Positions 49,459 through 59,545 are shown, numbered from the stretch's first letter. The stretch is 64,000 bases of DNA from Schizochytrium sp. TIO01 (GCA_004764695.1 SMSO01000032.1:8514668-8578667); one strand, 5' to 3'. The notes: a model not told the origin generated them from the letters alone. Numbers and translations are program-made.

Positions 49459-50986
49459 ATGGCTAACAAGCAGGACGAAGATCTGCTCGCGGTGGAGGAG
49501 GCCCTCCGTCGAGCCTCAGTCAAGATCTACGATGAGATCCAGCAGCACATTGGCTGGACCGGAGACGAAATTTGTAAGTTGAATCGCTTCTAGTTTAATG
49601 ATCTGCAAGGGGTTCTTTCCTTCCGCTGATGTGGTCAGCTTCTTACCCAGGGACAAAAGAAAAGCTCACTTAGGAATGGAATGGAATGGCAATATAGAAC
49701 AATCTCCTCTCTTGCGCACGACAGAATTCCAAGAAAGCAGAATGGATGACTAATGGAGATAATGAGTACGTGATTTGGGAATTTATGCAACCCACTCGTT
49801 CATGCGTTGCTGATTGAGACATGCAGCCTCTTTCATTAAGGAAAAACCTGGTCAGACCAAAACTGAGAAGGTCAATGTGAGTGGAGATAAGGTTTTGCAG
49901 CTTGACATGCTTGCTGACAAGCATGTCGAAGACGCTCTTCGTGACTGCCCTGTAGTTGCTGGATTTGCATCGGAGGAACGCGATGATTTCGTGGTGCTCA
50001 ACCCTGAAGGCAAATATCTTGTAGTCTTTGACCCTCTCGATGGATCCCAGAACGTCCCAGTCGGAATCACTGTTGGCGCCATCTTTGGTGTCTTTGAGGC
50101 CCGCAACCTCGAGGAGGTCAACAAGGGTGACGAGATCGTTGCTGCCGGCTACGCCCTTTTCTCTTCGGCCCTTCAGTTTGCCTACTGCACCCGCACCAAG
50201 CCTGTGCATCTCAGTCAATACAGCTTTGTTGATAAGGATTGGGTGATCTTCCTCGACAATGTCCAACAGCCCAAGAAGGGTAACACGTATGCTATCAACG
50301 AAGGAAGTTGCGCCAACTGGGATGACATCGTTGCTACATTTGTTGCTCAGCATCTCCGCGGTCGTTCAGTTCGCTGGATGTGCTGCATGGTTGCCGACGT
50401 ATCTCGTCAGCTTCTTCAGGGTGGCTGCTTTCTTTACCCTGCCGACAAAAAGTACCCCAAGGGTCGTCTTCGCCTTGTATACGAAGCGGTAAGTTCAACA
50501 TTGATTTCCCGTCACTCGTGCATCCTAGTCCGCATTCAATGTTCAAGTCATTTGCGGGCTAAAAGTTTGAGGGTTCACGAGGCCTTTCGGCTCATTTGAC
50601 TAACTTTTCTGTTCTGTGTATGCGATGTGCGCCCTTGTAACACTCGAAAATAATCCCAGGTCCCGCTGGCCTTCATGTGGGAGCGCGCCGGTAATGGCAA
50701 AGCATATGCCAACATCAAGGGTGAGCGTATCCTGGATCTCCCTATCCCACATGACGACGTTCACTGCCGCTGCGGTGTTATCTTCCTGGGTGAAGACGAG
50801 GCTTCCAAATTCGATCGCCTCCGTGAGAGTGCGCCCTCTTGGCTCGGTGGCCAACCTGAGGCCAAGGCAAAGGTTCAGAGCTCCAAGAATGAGGAGGAGG
50901 CCGTTGCAGAGACGAGCATGCTTCGGAAGGCCCTTGCTGCCTTTGCTGTAATCAACCTTGTCCTGCTCTACCGCGCCACTCGCTGA
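49459..50986 (+). CDS. FBP: Fructose-1,6-bisphosphatase, class I, three exons, with a hydrophobic C-terminal tail
   Basis: Hydrolyses fructose 1,6-bisphosphate to fructose 6-phosphate (gluconeogenesis). Exons by my reading are 49459-49573, 49827-50488 and 50660-50986, with GTAAGT donors at both introns and ATGCAG and CCCAG acceptors, giving 367 residues. The start ATG has an in-frame TAG six bases upstream. Metal and catalytic motifs of the family are present: FASEERDDF, DPLDGS at residues 107-112, INEG, MVADVSRQLLQGG, and RLRLVYEAVPLAF, which carries the C-terminal metal-ligand Glu. Some usually conserved positions differ: DGSQN where DGSSN is typical, and CCMVADVSR where GSMVADVHR is typical. 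The last ~22 residues include ALAAFAVINLVLLY then Arg, an addition unusual for this enzyme that suggests a tail anchor. Sedoheptulose-bisphosphatase fits less well. Confidence 0.93.
49574..49826 (+). other. Intron 1 of the fructose-bisphosphatase gene
   Basis: GTAAGT donor and GACATGCAG acceptor. Removing these 253 bases joins a split Ser codon and restores the frame into the conserved NVSGDKVLQLD region. Confidence 0.87.
50489..50659 (+). other. Intron 2 of the fructose-bisphosphatase gene
   Basis: GTAAGT donor and ATCCCAG acceptor, 171 bases, phase 0. Removal joins LVYEA to VPLAF, the family's conserved metal-site segment. Confidence 0.92.
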
Positions 50987-51460
50987 CCAATTTAAAACAG
51001 CTAGGATACAAGCTCTTCCATACAACCCGCTGGCCTCCTTCAATCCAACCAATCGAATCACTATGATCCCACTATCACATGTTTTGCTTTGAATTATCCT
51101 TTTTTAATGGCCTTCTTTACTTCAACTTCAATATCATTTCTCCCATAATTAAATCCTTTGCAAACTACATGTTGACTTGTTTGTACCAGCAGCAACTTTG
51201 TTACTGGAAGCTATCCTCCATATTTTTAACTGGAACGGATAGACTTCCCCGTGCTTGAAGTTGACACGGTATGTGAATAAGTCAAGATACAACGACTTGA
51301 TATTCTACATTTCCCAATTTCTTTATCGCTAATATGTATGTAAAGCAACAGTAATCAATCTACAAGGTAATAAGTTCATGTTTGGTATAAAAAATTGCTA
51401 TAGGAAAAAGAGAACCAAATATAAGATTTCTGATAAGTAATCTTAACGACCTGATGAGTT
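50987..51460. other. 3' flank of the FBPase gene
   Basis: AT-rich, with no gene seen. It leads directly into the TTGAC satellite. Confidence 0.6.
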
Positions 51461-51670
51461 CTTGACTTGACTTGACTTGATTTGATTTGATTTAATTTGA
51501 CTTGACTTGACTTGACTTGACTTGACTTGGCTTGACTTGATTTGACTTGATTTGACTTGACATGACATATGTGACGTGAAGCGACGTGAAGTGACATCAC
51601 GAGACGTCACGAGATCAAAAGGAGATGACGTGACATGATGTGATGTGGCATGACTTCAATGTGGCTTGAC
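51461..51670. repeat. TTGAC pentanucleotide satellite grading into degenerate TGACG/TGACA
   Basis: It starts as clean CTTGA pentamers, passes through TTTGA variants, then breaks down after about 51560 into related words (GTGACGTGA, CACGAGACGTCACGAG, TGATGTG, TGGCATGAC). It lies between the convergent FBPase and cytochrome b561 genes. The gradient suggests an old array with a younger expanded end. Confidence 0.9.
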
Positions 51671-51879
51671 AGGGTTTCACAAAACCTGGACATTTTGACT
51701 GGACTCGGAGTGATTTAGCTTTGCTTGTCATCAGCTGTGAGACCTCATCTTAAACGCATGTACAACGAGCCAATACCACGATCGATGAGCGACTGTTTGC
51801 TGAAGAACAAGCCTGACGCTCTTCAATAGTAAAATTAAAGGCATAGACCCGTGTCTTTCTGCAATCAGGTGATCCACAT

Positions 51880-52686
51880 TTAGAACCACATGCGAGCCAG
51901 AACATTCTGAGCCTTGAGCATATGCCAGGCTACAGCAGCCATGTGGAGAGGGATAACGTACTCGAGGATCTGGCCCATCTGTTTGTGCGCCTTAAATGCA
52001 TTACCGGCCATCTCCTTATTAGGCTCCTCAGCTCCAGGGACCAAAATAGTATCAAAGAATGGAATACCCTTGCCACCAAAGTAGGCCATTGCGAATCCGG
52101 ATCCAGGCATGGCTACCATCATCGCGTACAGGTAGACATGGGTGATCTTAGCCATGACATGCTCAAATTTGCTGCCTTCAGGGAGAGCAGGCATGCGCTG
52201 GACGAGACGCAGACCCACGCGAGGAATGACGAGCGCAGCGACGAGCACGGCAGTTGATTTGTGGATCATCATAAGTTCGCCCTTGGAGTATCCGTACTTC
52301 TTTGGGTTTTCCTTCGGGGTCCATTGGGCCATCTTCACGGTGGCAATGCAGGTGATGAAGCCTGCCGCGATGAGCCAATGCAGAAGTACCATCGAACCAG
52401 GGTATTTGGTCGGAGTTGGCACAGAGATGGTGGTTGTACTCTGGAGACGAGACATTAGAAACCCACGCGGCTTGATGAAGAGTGCCGAGAGACCTGACAT
52501 TTTGTTCGAAGCTGCCATAGACTTTGAGGCGAGGCTCTGGGCAGGTGTCGCCTTGAGCGGGGCACGGGAGCTCGTCATGCGCACAGAAATTGGGGTCACG
52601 CGAGAAACCTGGCTGTGAACTGAAGCCGCAAAGCGAGGCGCCAAAGCGGTCGCACGAGTGGCACGGAGTACAGCAGAGGCCAACAT
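51880..52686 (-). CDS. Mitochondrion-targeted cytochrome b561 family protein (bacterial CybB type)
   Basis: Intronless, 268 residues; an in-frame TAG lies a short way upstream of this ATG. Residues 1-90 are rich in Arg, Ser and Ala with almost no acids, a typical mitochondrial presequence. Four membrane helices follow at about 97-118, 139-160, 182-204 and 240-258. Likely haem-ligand histidines lie in LLHWL (H103), MIHKS (H142), THVYLY (H183) and LHMAAVAWH (H248/H255). The PALPEG motif and C-terminal LARM fit the bacterial cytochrome b561 (CybB/nickel-hydrogenase cytochrome b) family, a dihaem quinol-linked electron carrier. The partner is unknown; an inner-membrane quinone role is inferred. 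Succinate dehydrogenase subunit C also has haem and helices but its motifs fit less well. Convergent with FBPase across the TTGAC satellite. Confidence 0.85.
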   Translation of the reverse strand: MLASAVLRATRATALAPRFAASVHSQVSRVTPISVRMTSSRAPLKATPAQSLASKSMAASNKMSGLSALFIKPRGFLMSRLQSTTTISVPTPTKYPGSMVLLHWLIAAGFITCIATVKMAQWTPKENPKKYGYSKGELMMIHKSTAVLVAALVIPRVGLRLVQRMPALPEGSKFEHVMAKITHVYLYAMMVAMPGSGFAMAYFGGKGIPFFDTILVPGAEEPNKEMAGNAFKAHKQMGQILEYVIPLHMAAVAWHMLKAQNVLARMWF

Positions 52687-54795
52687 TTTCCACCTACAAT
52701 CAATCTCCTAAACTGCTCCTTGGTGATTAGCAGTCAAACGGTTGATCAGCAAACGCAAGCAAATGGAGAAATAAAGCTAAAAGAACTAGAAGAAGTCTCG
52801 GGGAGGCCCAGCCAGACCAAAGCAGTGGTGGTCCTGAGGAATACGAGTCTATTCGTGTCCTCAAGTGTAACTATTCCTTCTCCAGTTGGGCCTACAAAAT
52901 ACTTATCTACTGGCAGCAGTAACAAAAACTGTAGTGATAGACAAACAGACACCAGGATTTTGCAGTACTTAGCCTTTAAAGCTCGTCAATGATTCACGTG
53001 TATTCGATCAAGTGTCCCGACCAGTCGTTAATGCAGATGCTTAGTTTCTTTATTCCGTTGCTTCAAGCCAAAGCTCAACCCGAGTTTGGCAACAGTCGTA
53101 TTCGGACCTACTGTTTGCTCTCTTTTCTTTTTTAGCCAATTCAATGTTGACAAATAATTGTTCATTAAAAAAGCCCATGACCGAGGGACTCGGGTTCCTG
53201 AGAAGAACTCATGCAGAAGCCTCAAGGGAATACAGGCAGTATATCATGGAGATTTGCGAGGTAAGAGAGTGAGAGACTCGAATGGCGAAGATCCGCCATC
53301 TACACGACGGAAGTTCTGCTTTCGGGGGACGGGTCTTCAAGTTGGAAAAGATCTCGAGATCTTTTGCTTCTCCTATCACTCTCTATGTAGTTAGTTACCA
53401 ATGATGGTACGGGAAATGATGCACAACTTGTGCGAGAGTATCAGGAACAAAGAATCCAACGAATATTGTTGTGACAACTATTCCAAGATGACAGTTTTGG
53501 TTTAAAGAGCTGACTGTCTGATCTATGCTGCTAGCTTCTCGCTTCGCTTACTGCGTGGTTAATAATCCAGGAAAGGAAACTTAATTAGAGGTTGGCAGAT
53601 AAATTTCAACTAATGGACCCGTGCTGAAAGGAATGAACGGGGGATGTCAGGACTGCAAATTTATACGCCAAGCGAGCAATTTAAAGCTAGTTCGGTCGTA
53701 GCCAATTGTATGCAAACGGTAGTTTACATCAATGACTGACCTATTTGTGTTGAACATATGTTCGATGTAATATACCTGCTTACTTACGAAAACCTCCAAT
53801 CATCCTGTAAAAACATTTTTTCTTGAAGTGACCTTGAAATGATCTTTACACCAACAACATTGTATACAACTTTGAATACTTGTAATGCAAAATTAACGTC
53901 ATCTTTCAGAAAGGAAAGGCTCTGCCAAAACGCTTGATTGCTTGCCGATCTCCAGCTTATAATCGGCGTTTTAGCTCGTTCATCTCCTTCTTGCCATCTA
54001 TGTGCTGATTGACCAAATACTACCTCCAATTTGGGTATATCATTTAGCAAAAGAAACTGCGATATTTGCTCCATTCTTAGCACAGCACAGAGTCAGCTCC
54101 ATCCAGATTTTTTAATCATGACTCTGTTCTCAACTAGGAAAAAGTAATCACACTACCATCCATGACAGTGGGAGAGGAAGTCGGGGACAGAAGGATCCGT
54201 TAAACATTGGTCAGCTGTGATCGAGAAGCTTTTGAACCACCATGACATAAATTGGTTTCCTCCCCTCAAAATGTTACTGAGTTCTCGTATTTCGTACTTT
54301 GAGATCGTTCTCATGCTCCCAAAATACGCAACCCTCCTTGAGTTCGAAGGCACTGACTACTACTTAGAATAATCCAGACACTTTCAAGACTTGCAGAAGA
54401 CATTTTATTTGACTAAAATCTCCATCTACTGAGGCAAGTATATAAAAGTTTTCGTAGTAATATAGTCTGACTTGAACCAGAAAGAATAACCTCTTAGTAG
54501 TGTGAGCGTAAGTTCTCTTATGGTTTGAAAAGTAAAACATAACCGTTTACCCTCGAGTTGATAAGTATAAGTCTAATATGTTGCTACTTTCTGAGGAGTC
54601 ACCAACAACAAAGATGAGATGTTCGCTTTTTTGTCTCGGCGCAAAGGCAATCATCCTGGTACTGGCAAACATTGGGAGGTAAAACCTCAATTCAAGTGGA
54701 TTGGTAATATTTCAGTCTGCAACCGCGGAAGACCAAGATTAGGTGCAGGCAGGGTTATTCTGAGAACGGGGAGGGTTGCTAAAAGCAGGGAAACC
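52687..54795. other. Divergent intergenic region between cytochrome b561 and RCC1-BTB genes
   Basis: About 2.1 kb containing two promoters. Two minus open stretches at 54153-54353 and 53784-54083 (99 codons, with KDDVNFALQVFKVVYNVVG) read rather protein-like and could be exons or a relic, but they have no recognisable domain. An in-frame ATG at 54619 would extend the RCC1 protein N-terminally by 59 residues. Confidence 0.45.
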
Positions 54796-57700
54796 ATGGC
54801 AAAACGTATTATTGTATTTGGTCACAACGCTGACGAAGGTCTGAGTAGGTTTGTCGATAAGGATGGAATACCACTCGATATTTTGACCCCGCGAGAGTTA
54901 CCTTTGCAGGAGCAAATTAAAATTGTCGGTTGTGGTCGAAGCCACTCGGTCTGGGTGACTGAGCGAAATGAGATTTACGTTGCAGGAGATAATCGGCATG
55001 GCCAACTAGGTCGCATCCCTAGTGAAGCAGAGCTTACAACATTCCCAGACCTTGCTCCGTCCGCTCGTACAATGAATAGTGATGATGTAGGGGACGATGA
55101 CGAATCGAAACATCATCAAGATGATGACAACGACGTTGATGATGAAGATGACGACGACGACAAGAACCATAAGACGACAAAAGCTGGGAAGGTGAGTCAC
55201 CCTAAAAGTGACTACAGTACCTCCGCGACAGCCCCTACGATCCTCCAACACCCTTTAATAGATGGCAAACCTATCGCTTATGTTGCTTGCGGAGACCATC
55301 ACTCCGTGTTAGCAAGTGGCACGTCAGTTTATACCATGGGCAATAATGCATACGGGCAACTAGGAGCAATAACTAAAGATACCGTTTGTGAAATTTCCTT
55401 TCGTGTGCCTATTGTTCAGATAGCTTGTGGTCTGCAGCACACATTAGTTAGACTTGATGATGGGTCTGTTATGGCTTGGGGAGACAATGGAAAGGGGCAG
55501 CTCGGTGTAGGAGACTTTGAGCCTAGAAGAGCCCCAACGCAGATTTCTTTGCCTTCTAGAGCAGGCCTTTCTCGCGCCGCTCAAGTTTGCTGTGGTCATA
55601 ACTTTTCTGCCATTTTGCTAGATACAAAGAATACTCCCCTTGAGAATCTCGAAGATGGGAAACCTACAGAGGGGGCATTGTGGCCAAATCTCTATACTTT
55701 TGGTGATAATTCTTGCGGCCAGCTTGGCCGCAAATCATACAACCCCACCCTACCAACACCCGTTGAAGATTTTGGAACAGACTTTCCTCTTACTATTCAC
55801 TCTATATGGTGTGGTGGCCATCATGTATTCGTGCAAGTCCTCTGTGCTATCGTCAAAGAAGACCCAAAAGGTAGAAAGGACCCTAAGACATCTCTCAAGA
55901 AGAGGGTATTTGTTTTTGGCAGTAACAAATACGGCGAGCTCGGCCTTGGCCCAGATGTGAAAGATAAATTTGTTCAGACCCCACAACAACTTGTAGATTT
56001 GGATAGTCTAGAAGTACGTGTATCTCTTGGAGATTGCTCATCTTTTGTCTGGGTGCTTCCCTCGAAGCCCAAAGAAGGGAGCAGTCGTTCTTCTATACTC
56101 TCAACATCATCTCTTGGCTTAGGATTTTATGCGTGCGGTAGAAATTCTAAAGGGGAGCTTGGGCTGCCGATATCATCAAGCAAAGTTTCTACCCTTACCC
56201 GCGTCAACAACATTGATATTAGCGATGCTGGGTGTACCTATTCATCACGGTTTACTATCATCCTTTCGGGCACTGATGATATTGAGCCAAAGGTAGGATA
56301 CCGCAAGGATATCTTCTCTTGGGAATCCGCAAACATCCATCAGCAAAGTAAAGATCCCAAGGTGCGTGAAAGAAAGCCTAGCTCAGAACGTCACGATCGC
56401 CGGACCTCATCATCACCTCAACGGCGACACTATTCCGTGCAGGCAGAAGAGGCTTCCATAGCCTCTGAAGATAGTTTTCAATCCCTTTCTCCGATGAGGC
56501 CACCTCGTCGTAGCGAGTCTCCACAAAAGAAGCGAACAGAAGAGTCACCTTCAAAGTCTCGACGCAATAGTGCCGGTAAAAAGTCAACCAGTCATAAAAA
56601 ATATACCCTCGCCCCGGAGCCTGAGTCTCGTCGTGAGACCATGCCACCTGACTTGCAGCAATCATATAATGGTGAACAAAAGAGAGCCAAATCACCCTCC
56701 CAAAATCGTCGTGCATCCTCTCCCACGAAATCACACCCTAATCAAAAGGACCAAGCGAGTCCTGAGAAAAATAGAAAGAATAAACAGAGGGCAGTACCAG
56801 CAAATCAAGATTTACTACAACAGCAAGCTACCCTTGCCATTGAGATGGAACGTTTACTCTCTGATCAACTCATGTGTGACGCTTTAGTAAGAGCTGGACG
56901 TCCGAGTACCTTTCTTGATAGTATTTTGCCAACAGACACTTTCATGAATACCACCCCAATTATGGCAAGCCAATCTCCACGTGCCATGCGTGACGAGGAT
57001 GCTCTCTACTACCCTGTCCATGGTGCAATTCTAGAATGCCGATGTACTCGTCTTGCACAGCTCATCAAACAGGAGATTGTTCATACAAACGGTCGCCAGT
57101 ACGGGACACAGGACTTTGCCCGGAATGGGATCAATTTTAGAGCAGGTTCAGGTTGGGATTGGTCTTCTCGAATGACTCGAGTTAACCTTGCTTATGCATC
57201 TGAAGCAGCGATGCCAACATTTCTACAGTTTCTATACTCGGATCGTGACGGTCTTATCAACCAACTTACAGCAGATCACTTGGGGATCTTGCTTGACCTC
57301 GCGTACGCAGCACACTCCTATGGAATGGATCGTCTCCTGGGCCTTTGCCAACTTCGTATTAAAGCTCTGCTTGACATCTCCAATGCTGTTCCTGTTCTAA
57401 CACAAGCCTGCAATCTTGGACTACTGGCTGTGAAACGCTGCTGCTTGGAGTTTATTCGCGCAAGATACGAAGTCACTATATCGAAACGGAATCGAATGGC
57501 AGTTGAAACCCTCAACAATAACCCTTCCTTACTTGCCGAGGTTGTTGGTCTTACCAGCCCTGAATTTGCGGATTCTCTTATCCATGCGCTACCCGAGGTT
57601 GGACGAACCACTCCTTCAACGCTCGTACATGACTTAGCGAGGCTGAAAGATATGGCCTCTTTCGCTGATGTTGAATTTCAGCCTTCGGAAGCTGTCATGT

Positions 57701-58605
57701 ACATGCGTCGGGATTCAAAGCGAGGAGGGCACAACAATATGCATACCAATGTTGCAGCCCAGACACCGATTTGCTGTCATGCAATTATTCTTGCCGCTCG
57801 ATGCCCAGCCCTTTTCGATGCAGTTCGCGAGCACATCTTCGGGTCCAACTCTACCAATAGTGGATTTGGAATAACACGTAGATTGAGTAACCATGGTTCT
57901 CAACTGAAATTGATAGATAACCTCAAAACCGGCAATGCGACAGAAGAATCGAAAGAGAGGTATCCTGAAACGAAGTCCTCCACAGAAAATGAAGGAGCAG
58001 ACAAAACACAGACAGGGCAAAAGGATGCTTTGTTGAAGGAGCAAGATGTGATTCCAGGTGATACAAAACCCAAGCCTTGTGTTGCTAAAGAACATCGCAC
58101 AGTTGACGATTCAATGATGGAGTTCATTCAATCCATCGGTAGTACTAAGAATGGTCTGCCTAGAGCTCGTGTTGACGGTTTATCCTCAGAGACAAACCGA
58201 ATGCAAATTGGTGAGGTAACAGAGGCGTCACCAAAAGCCATACGCGTTTTTCTTGATTACCTCTATTCAGCCTCTACTAAAAACGTTACTGCTGAGATTG
58301 CAATCGATATTCTTATGATGTGCTACGTTTACAAGCTGTCGGGTTCAGCCCTAGACACAGCAGCTGCGCAGGTCCTAGAGCACAGCTTGGATGGATCAAC
58401 TGCTATCGATGTCATTTGTGCAGCTACTATTGTGCATAAACCGTCTCTTCAAATAGCATCCCTTGCGTACGCTGTCTCCCATGCCCGCGCGTGCTTAGTG
58501 CAGAGTAAGGAGAAACTGAGAGATGCAATTCAAGACTTTCCTGACATTGGTCTGGCACTCATTCAAGCATTGTCTGAGCGTTGCGAGCCATTAACAGAAT
58601 ACTAA
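54796..58605 (+). CDS. RCC1-repeat protein with two BTB domains
   Basis: Single exon, 1269 residues from the ATG at 54796, which has a strong AAACCATGG context; the frame stays open to an ATG at 54619 (1328 residues). RCC1 repeats span about residues 55-500, with signatures DNRHGQLG, NNAYGQLG, DNGKGQLG, DNSCGQLG, SNKYGELG and RNSKGELG. An acidic Asp-rich insert lies in the early repeats. Residues about 505-690 are Ser/Arg/Lys-rich and disordered, with SPxK-like sites. The first BTB and BACK-like part is at about 690-890 (VHGAIL, FLQFLYS), and the second BTB at about 950-1185 (CCHAIILAARCPALF, FLDYLYSAS), split by a ~115-residue charged insert. By family knowledge, BTB proteins of this build (as in IBTK, which has ankyrins first) act as cullin-3 adaptors; the substrate is unknown. 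No ankyrin repeats are seen. Confidence 0.9.
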   Translation: MAKRIIVFGHNADEGLSRFVDKDGIPLDILTPRELPLQEQIKIVGCGRSHSVWVTERNEIYVAGDNRHGQLGRIPSEAELTTFPDLAPSARTMNSDDVGDDDESKHHQDDDNDVDDEDDDDDKNHKTTKAGKVSHPKSDYSTSATAPTILQHPLIDGKPIAYVACGDHHSVLASGTSVYTMGNNAYGQLGAITKDTVCEISFRVPIVQIACGLQHTLVRLDDGSVMAWGDNGKGQLGVGDFEPRRAPTQISLPSRAGLSRAAQVCCGHNFSAILLDTKNTPLENLEDGKPTEGALWPNLYTFGDNSCGQLGRKSYNPTLPTPVEDFGTDFPLTIHSIWCGGHHVFVQVLCAIVKEDPKGRKDPKTSLKKRVFVFGSNKYGELGLGPDVKDKFVQTPQQLVDLDSLEVRVSLGDCSSFVWVLPSKPKEGSSRSSILSTSSLGLGFYACGRNSKGELGLPISSSKVSTLTRVNNIDISDAGCTYSSRFTIILSGTDDIEPKVGYRKDIFSWESANIHQQSKDPKVRERKPSSERHDRRTSSSPQRRHYSVQAEEASIASEDSFQSLSPMRPPRRSESPQKKRTEESPSKSRRNSAGKKSTSHKKYTLAPEPESRRETMPPDLQQSYNGEQKRAKSPSQNRRASSPTKSHPNQKDQASPEKNRKNKQRAVPANQDLLQQQATLAIEMERLLSDQLMCDALVRAGRPSTFLDSILPTDTFMNTTPIMASQSPRAMRDEDALYYPVHGAILECRCTRLAQLIKQEIVHTNGRQYGTQDFARNGINFRAGSGWDWSSRMTRVNLAYASEAAMPTFLQFLYSDRDGLINQLTADHLGILLDLAYAAHSYGMDRLLGLCQLRIKALLDISNAVPVLTQACNLGLLAVKRCCLEFIRARYEVTISKRNRMAVETLNNNPSLLAEVVGLTSPEFADSLIHALPEVGRTTPSTLVHDLARLKDMASFADVEFQPSEAVMYMRRDSKRGGHNNMHTNVAAQTPICCHAIILAARCPALFDAVREHIFGSNSTNSGFGITRRLSNHGSQLKLIDNLKTGNATEESKERYPETKSSTENEGADKTQTGQKDALLKEQDVIPGDTKPKPCVAKEHRTVDDSMMEFIQSIGSTKNGLPRARVDGLSSETNRMQIGEVTEASPKAIRVFLDYLYSASTKNVTAEIAIDILMMCYVYKLSGSALDTAAAQVLEHSLDGSTAIDVICAATIVHKPSLQIASLAYAVSHARACLVQSKEKLRDAIQDFPDIGLALIQALSERCEPLTEY

Positions 58606-58677
58606 TTCTTAAGCGAATATTTGTTCAAGTCGATTTAAATCACATTGAACTTGAACAGGTTGGCGCTATGAAACTGT

Positions 58678-58701
58678 TTTATTATTATTATTATTATTAT
58701 A
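58678..58701. repeat. (TTA)n trinucleotide repeat
   Basis: About seven to eight TTA units shortly after the RCC1-BTB stop codon. Confidence 0.92.
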
Positions 58702-59106
58702 GTGACGCAACTGCAATAAGACTTGCCGACCTGTGGCAATATCTGGCCCAACTTAACATAATTGTATGCACTAACTCTTACAATATTGCAGCTCAGTATG
58801 TTTCTAATCAATGCGTTTTCTTTCAAAACTATTATGAACCTTCTTGCATTTAACCAAAGACGTGTTCCGGTGCGTTAAATGAAGCTCAAATCGAATCAGA
58901 AAAACATTTTTTCTAAATGCTGCAATTCAGCACGTTTACACTCCAGTCAACGCATGGATTGCTGATATTGCATCCTTATTAGAAATTAGAAAGTATAATA
59001 TATACATTTCTATATAACCTTCAATTAAAGGAAATTCGAAGATTCGAATTGTGTTTCAAATTTATATACCAAACTAGATTTGAAGGCATACGTATTCCTG
59101 TAAAGC

Positions 59107-59545
59107 TGCCGAAAGATGATTCTGATGTGCTTGAGGTTAACTACAAAGATGAAGGCAATAGGCTTTATGATGGTGAAGGAAGGCTATATAAGCTTTGATT
59201 AAAGAGTTATCAATATGCTGTCCCTGGAATTGGATTCCAAGGAAGACTGGTGCATTTTATATATTTTGGAGACTATTGAAATAGTTGGCATGCGCTAGAT
59301 ACGAATGACAAGGTAAGGGTAGCTCGTATCATTAGCTAGCAATTAAGATTCCATCATGTTTGATTCACACAAATCAGTATGTACGCTCTTAGTTCTTGCC
59401 TTCACAGTTGTGCCTTTGCATCCACGCAAATATCCATTGTCTAGCTCTATTCCTATATAATCCCCCAAACCTTGAACTCTCACGATGGAACCCCCAGAAC
59501 TCTGTCAAATGTCTTATCCACTAGCTCCACCAACTAGAGATTTCA
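59107..59545 (+). repeat. Dispersed degenerate repeat, copy B
   Basis: The counterpart of 7706-8121, aligned in the same orientation over about 0.4 kb. The plus frame is better preserved: starting just upstream at about 59085 it reads GIRIPVKLPKDDSDVLEV, then YKDEGNRLYDGEGRLYK, a TGA, then VPGIGFQGRLVHFIYFGDY, another stop and NSWHALDTNDKVRV. The pattern of a Gly/Arg-rich strand, a VHF.YFG segment and a WxALD ending is weakly like a Tudor-knot or chromo-barrel domain; this is inference. Two stops show it is dead or spliced. The minus-strand frame that is open in copy A has a TAG here where A has TAC. Confidence 0.65.

Noticed and set aside
49670-50353. 227-codon minus ORF over FBPase exon 2
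   Set aside because: Antisense shadow of a clearly conserved exon.
49459-50986. Sedoheptulose-1,7-bisphosphatase
   Set aside because: The KYPKGRLRLVYEAVPLAF and MVADVSRQLLQGG segments and lack of SBPase-specific motifs point to FBPase.
51880-52686. Succinate dehydrogenase cytochrome b subunit (SDHC)
   Set aside because: First impression from size, helices and presequence, but the four-helix histidine pattern, the THVYLY segment and the LARM end fit the CybB-type cytochrome b561 family better.
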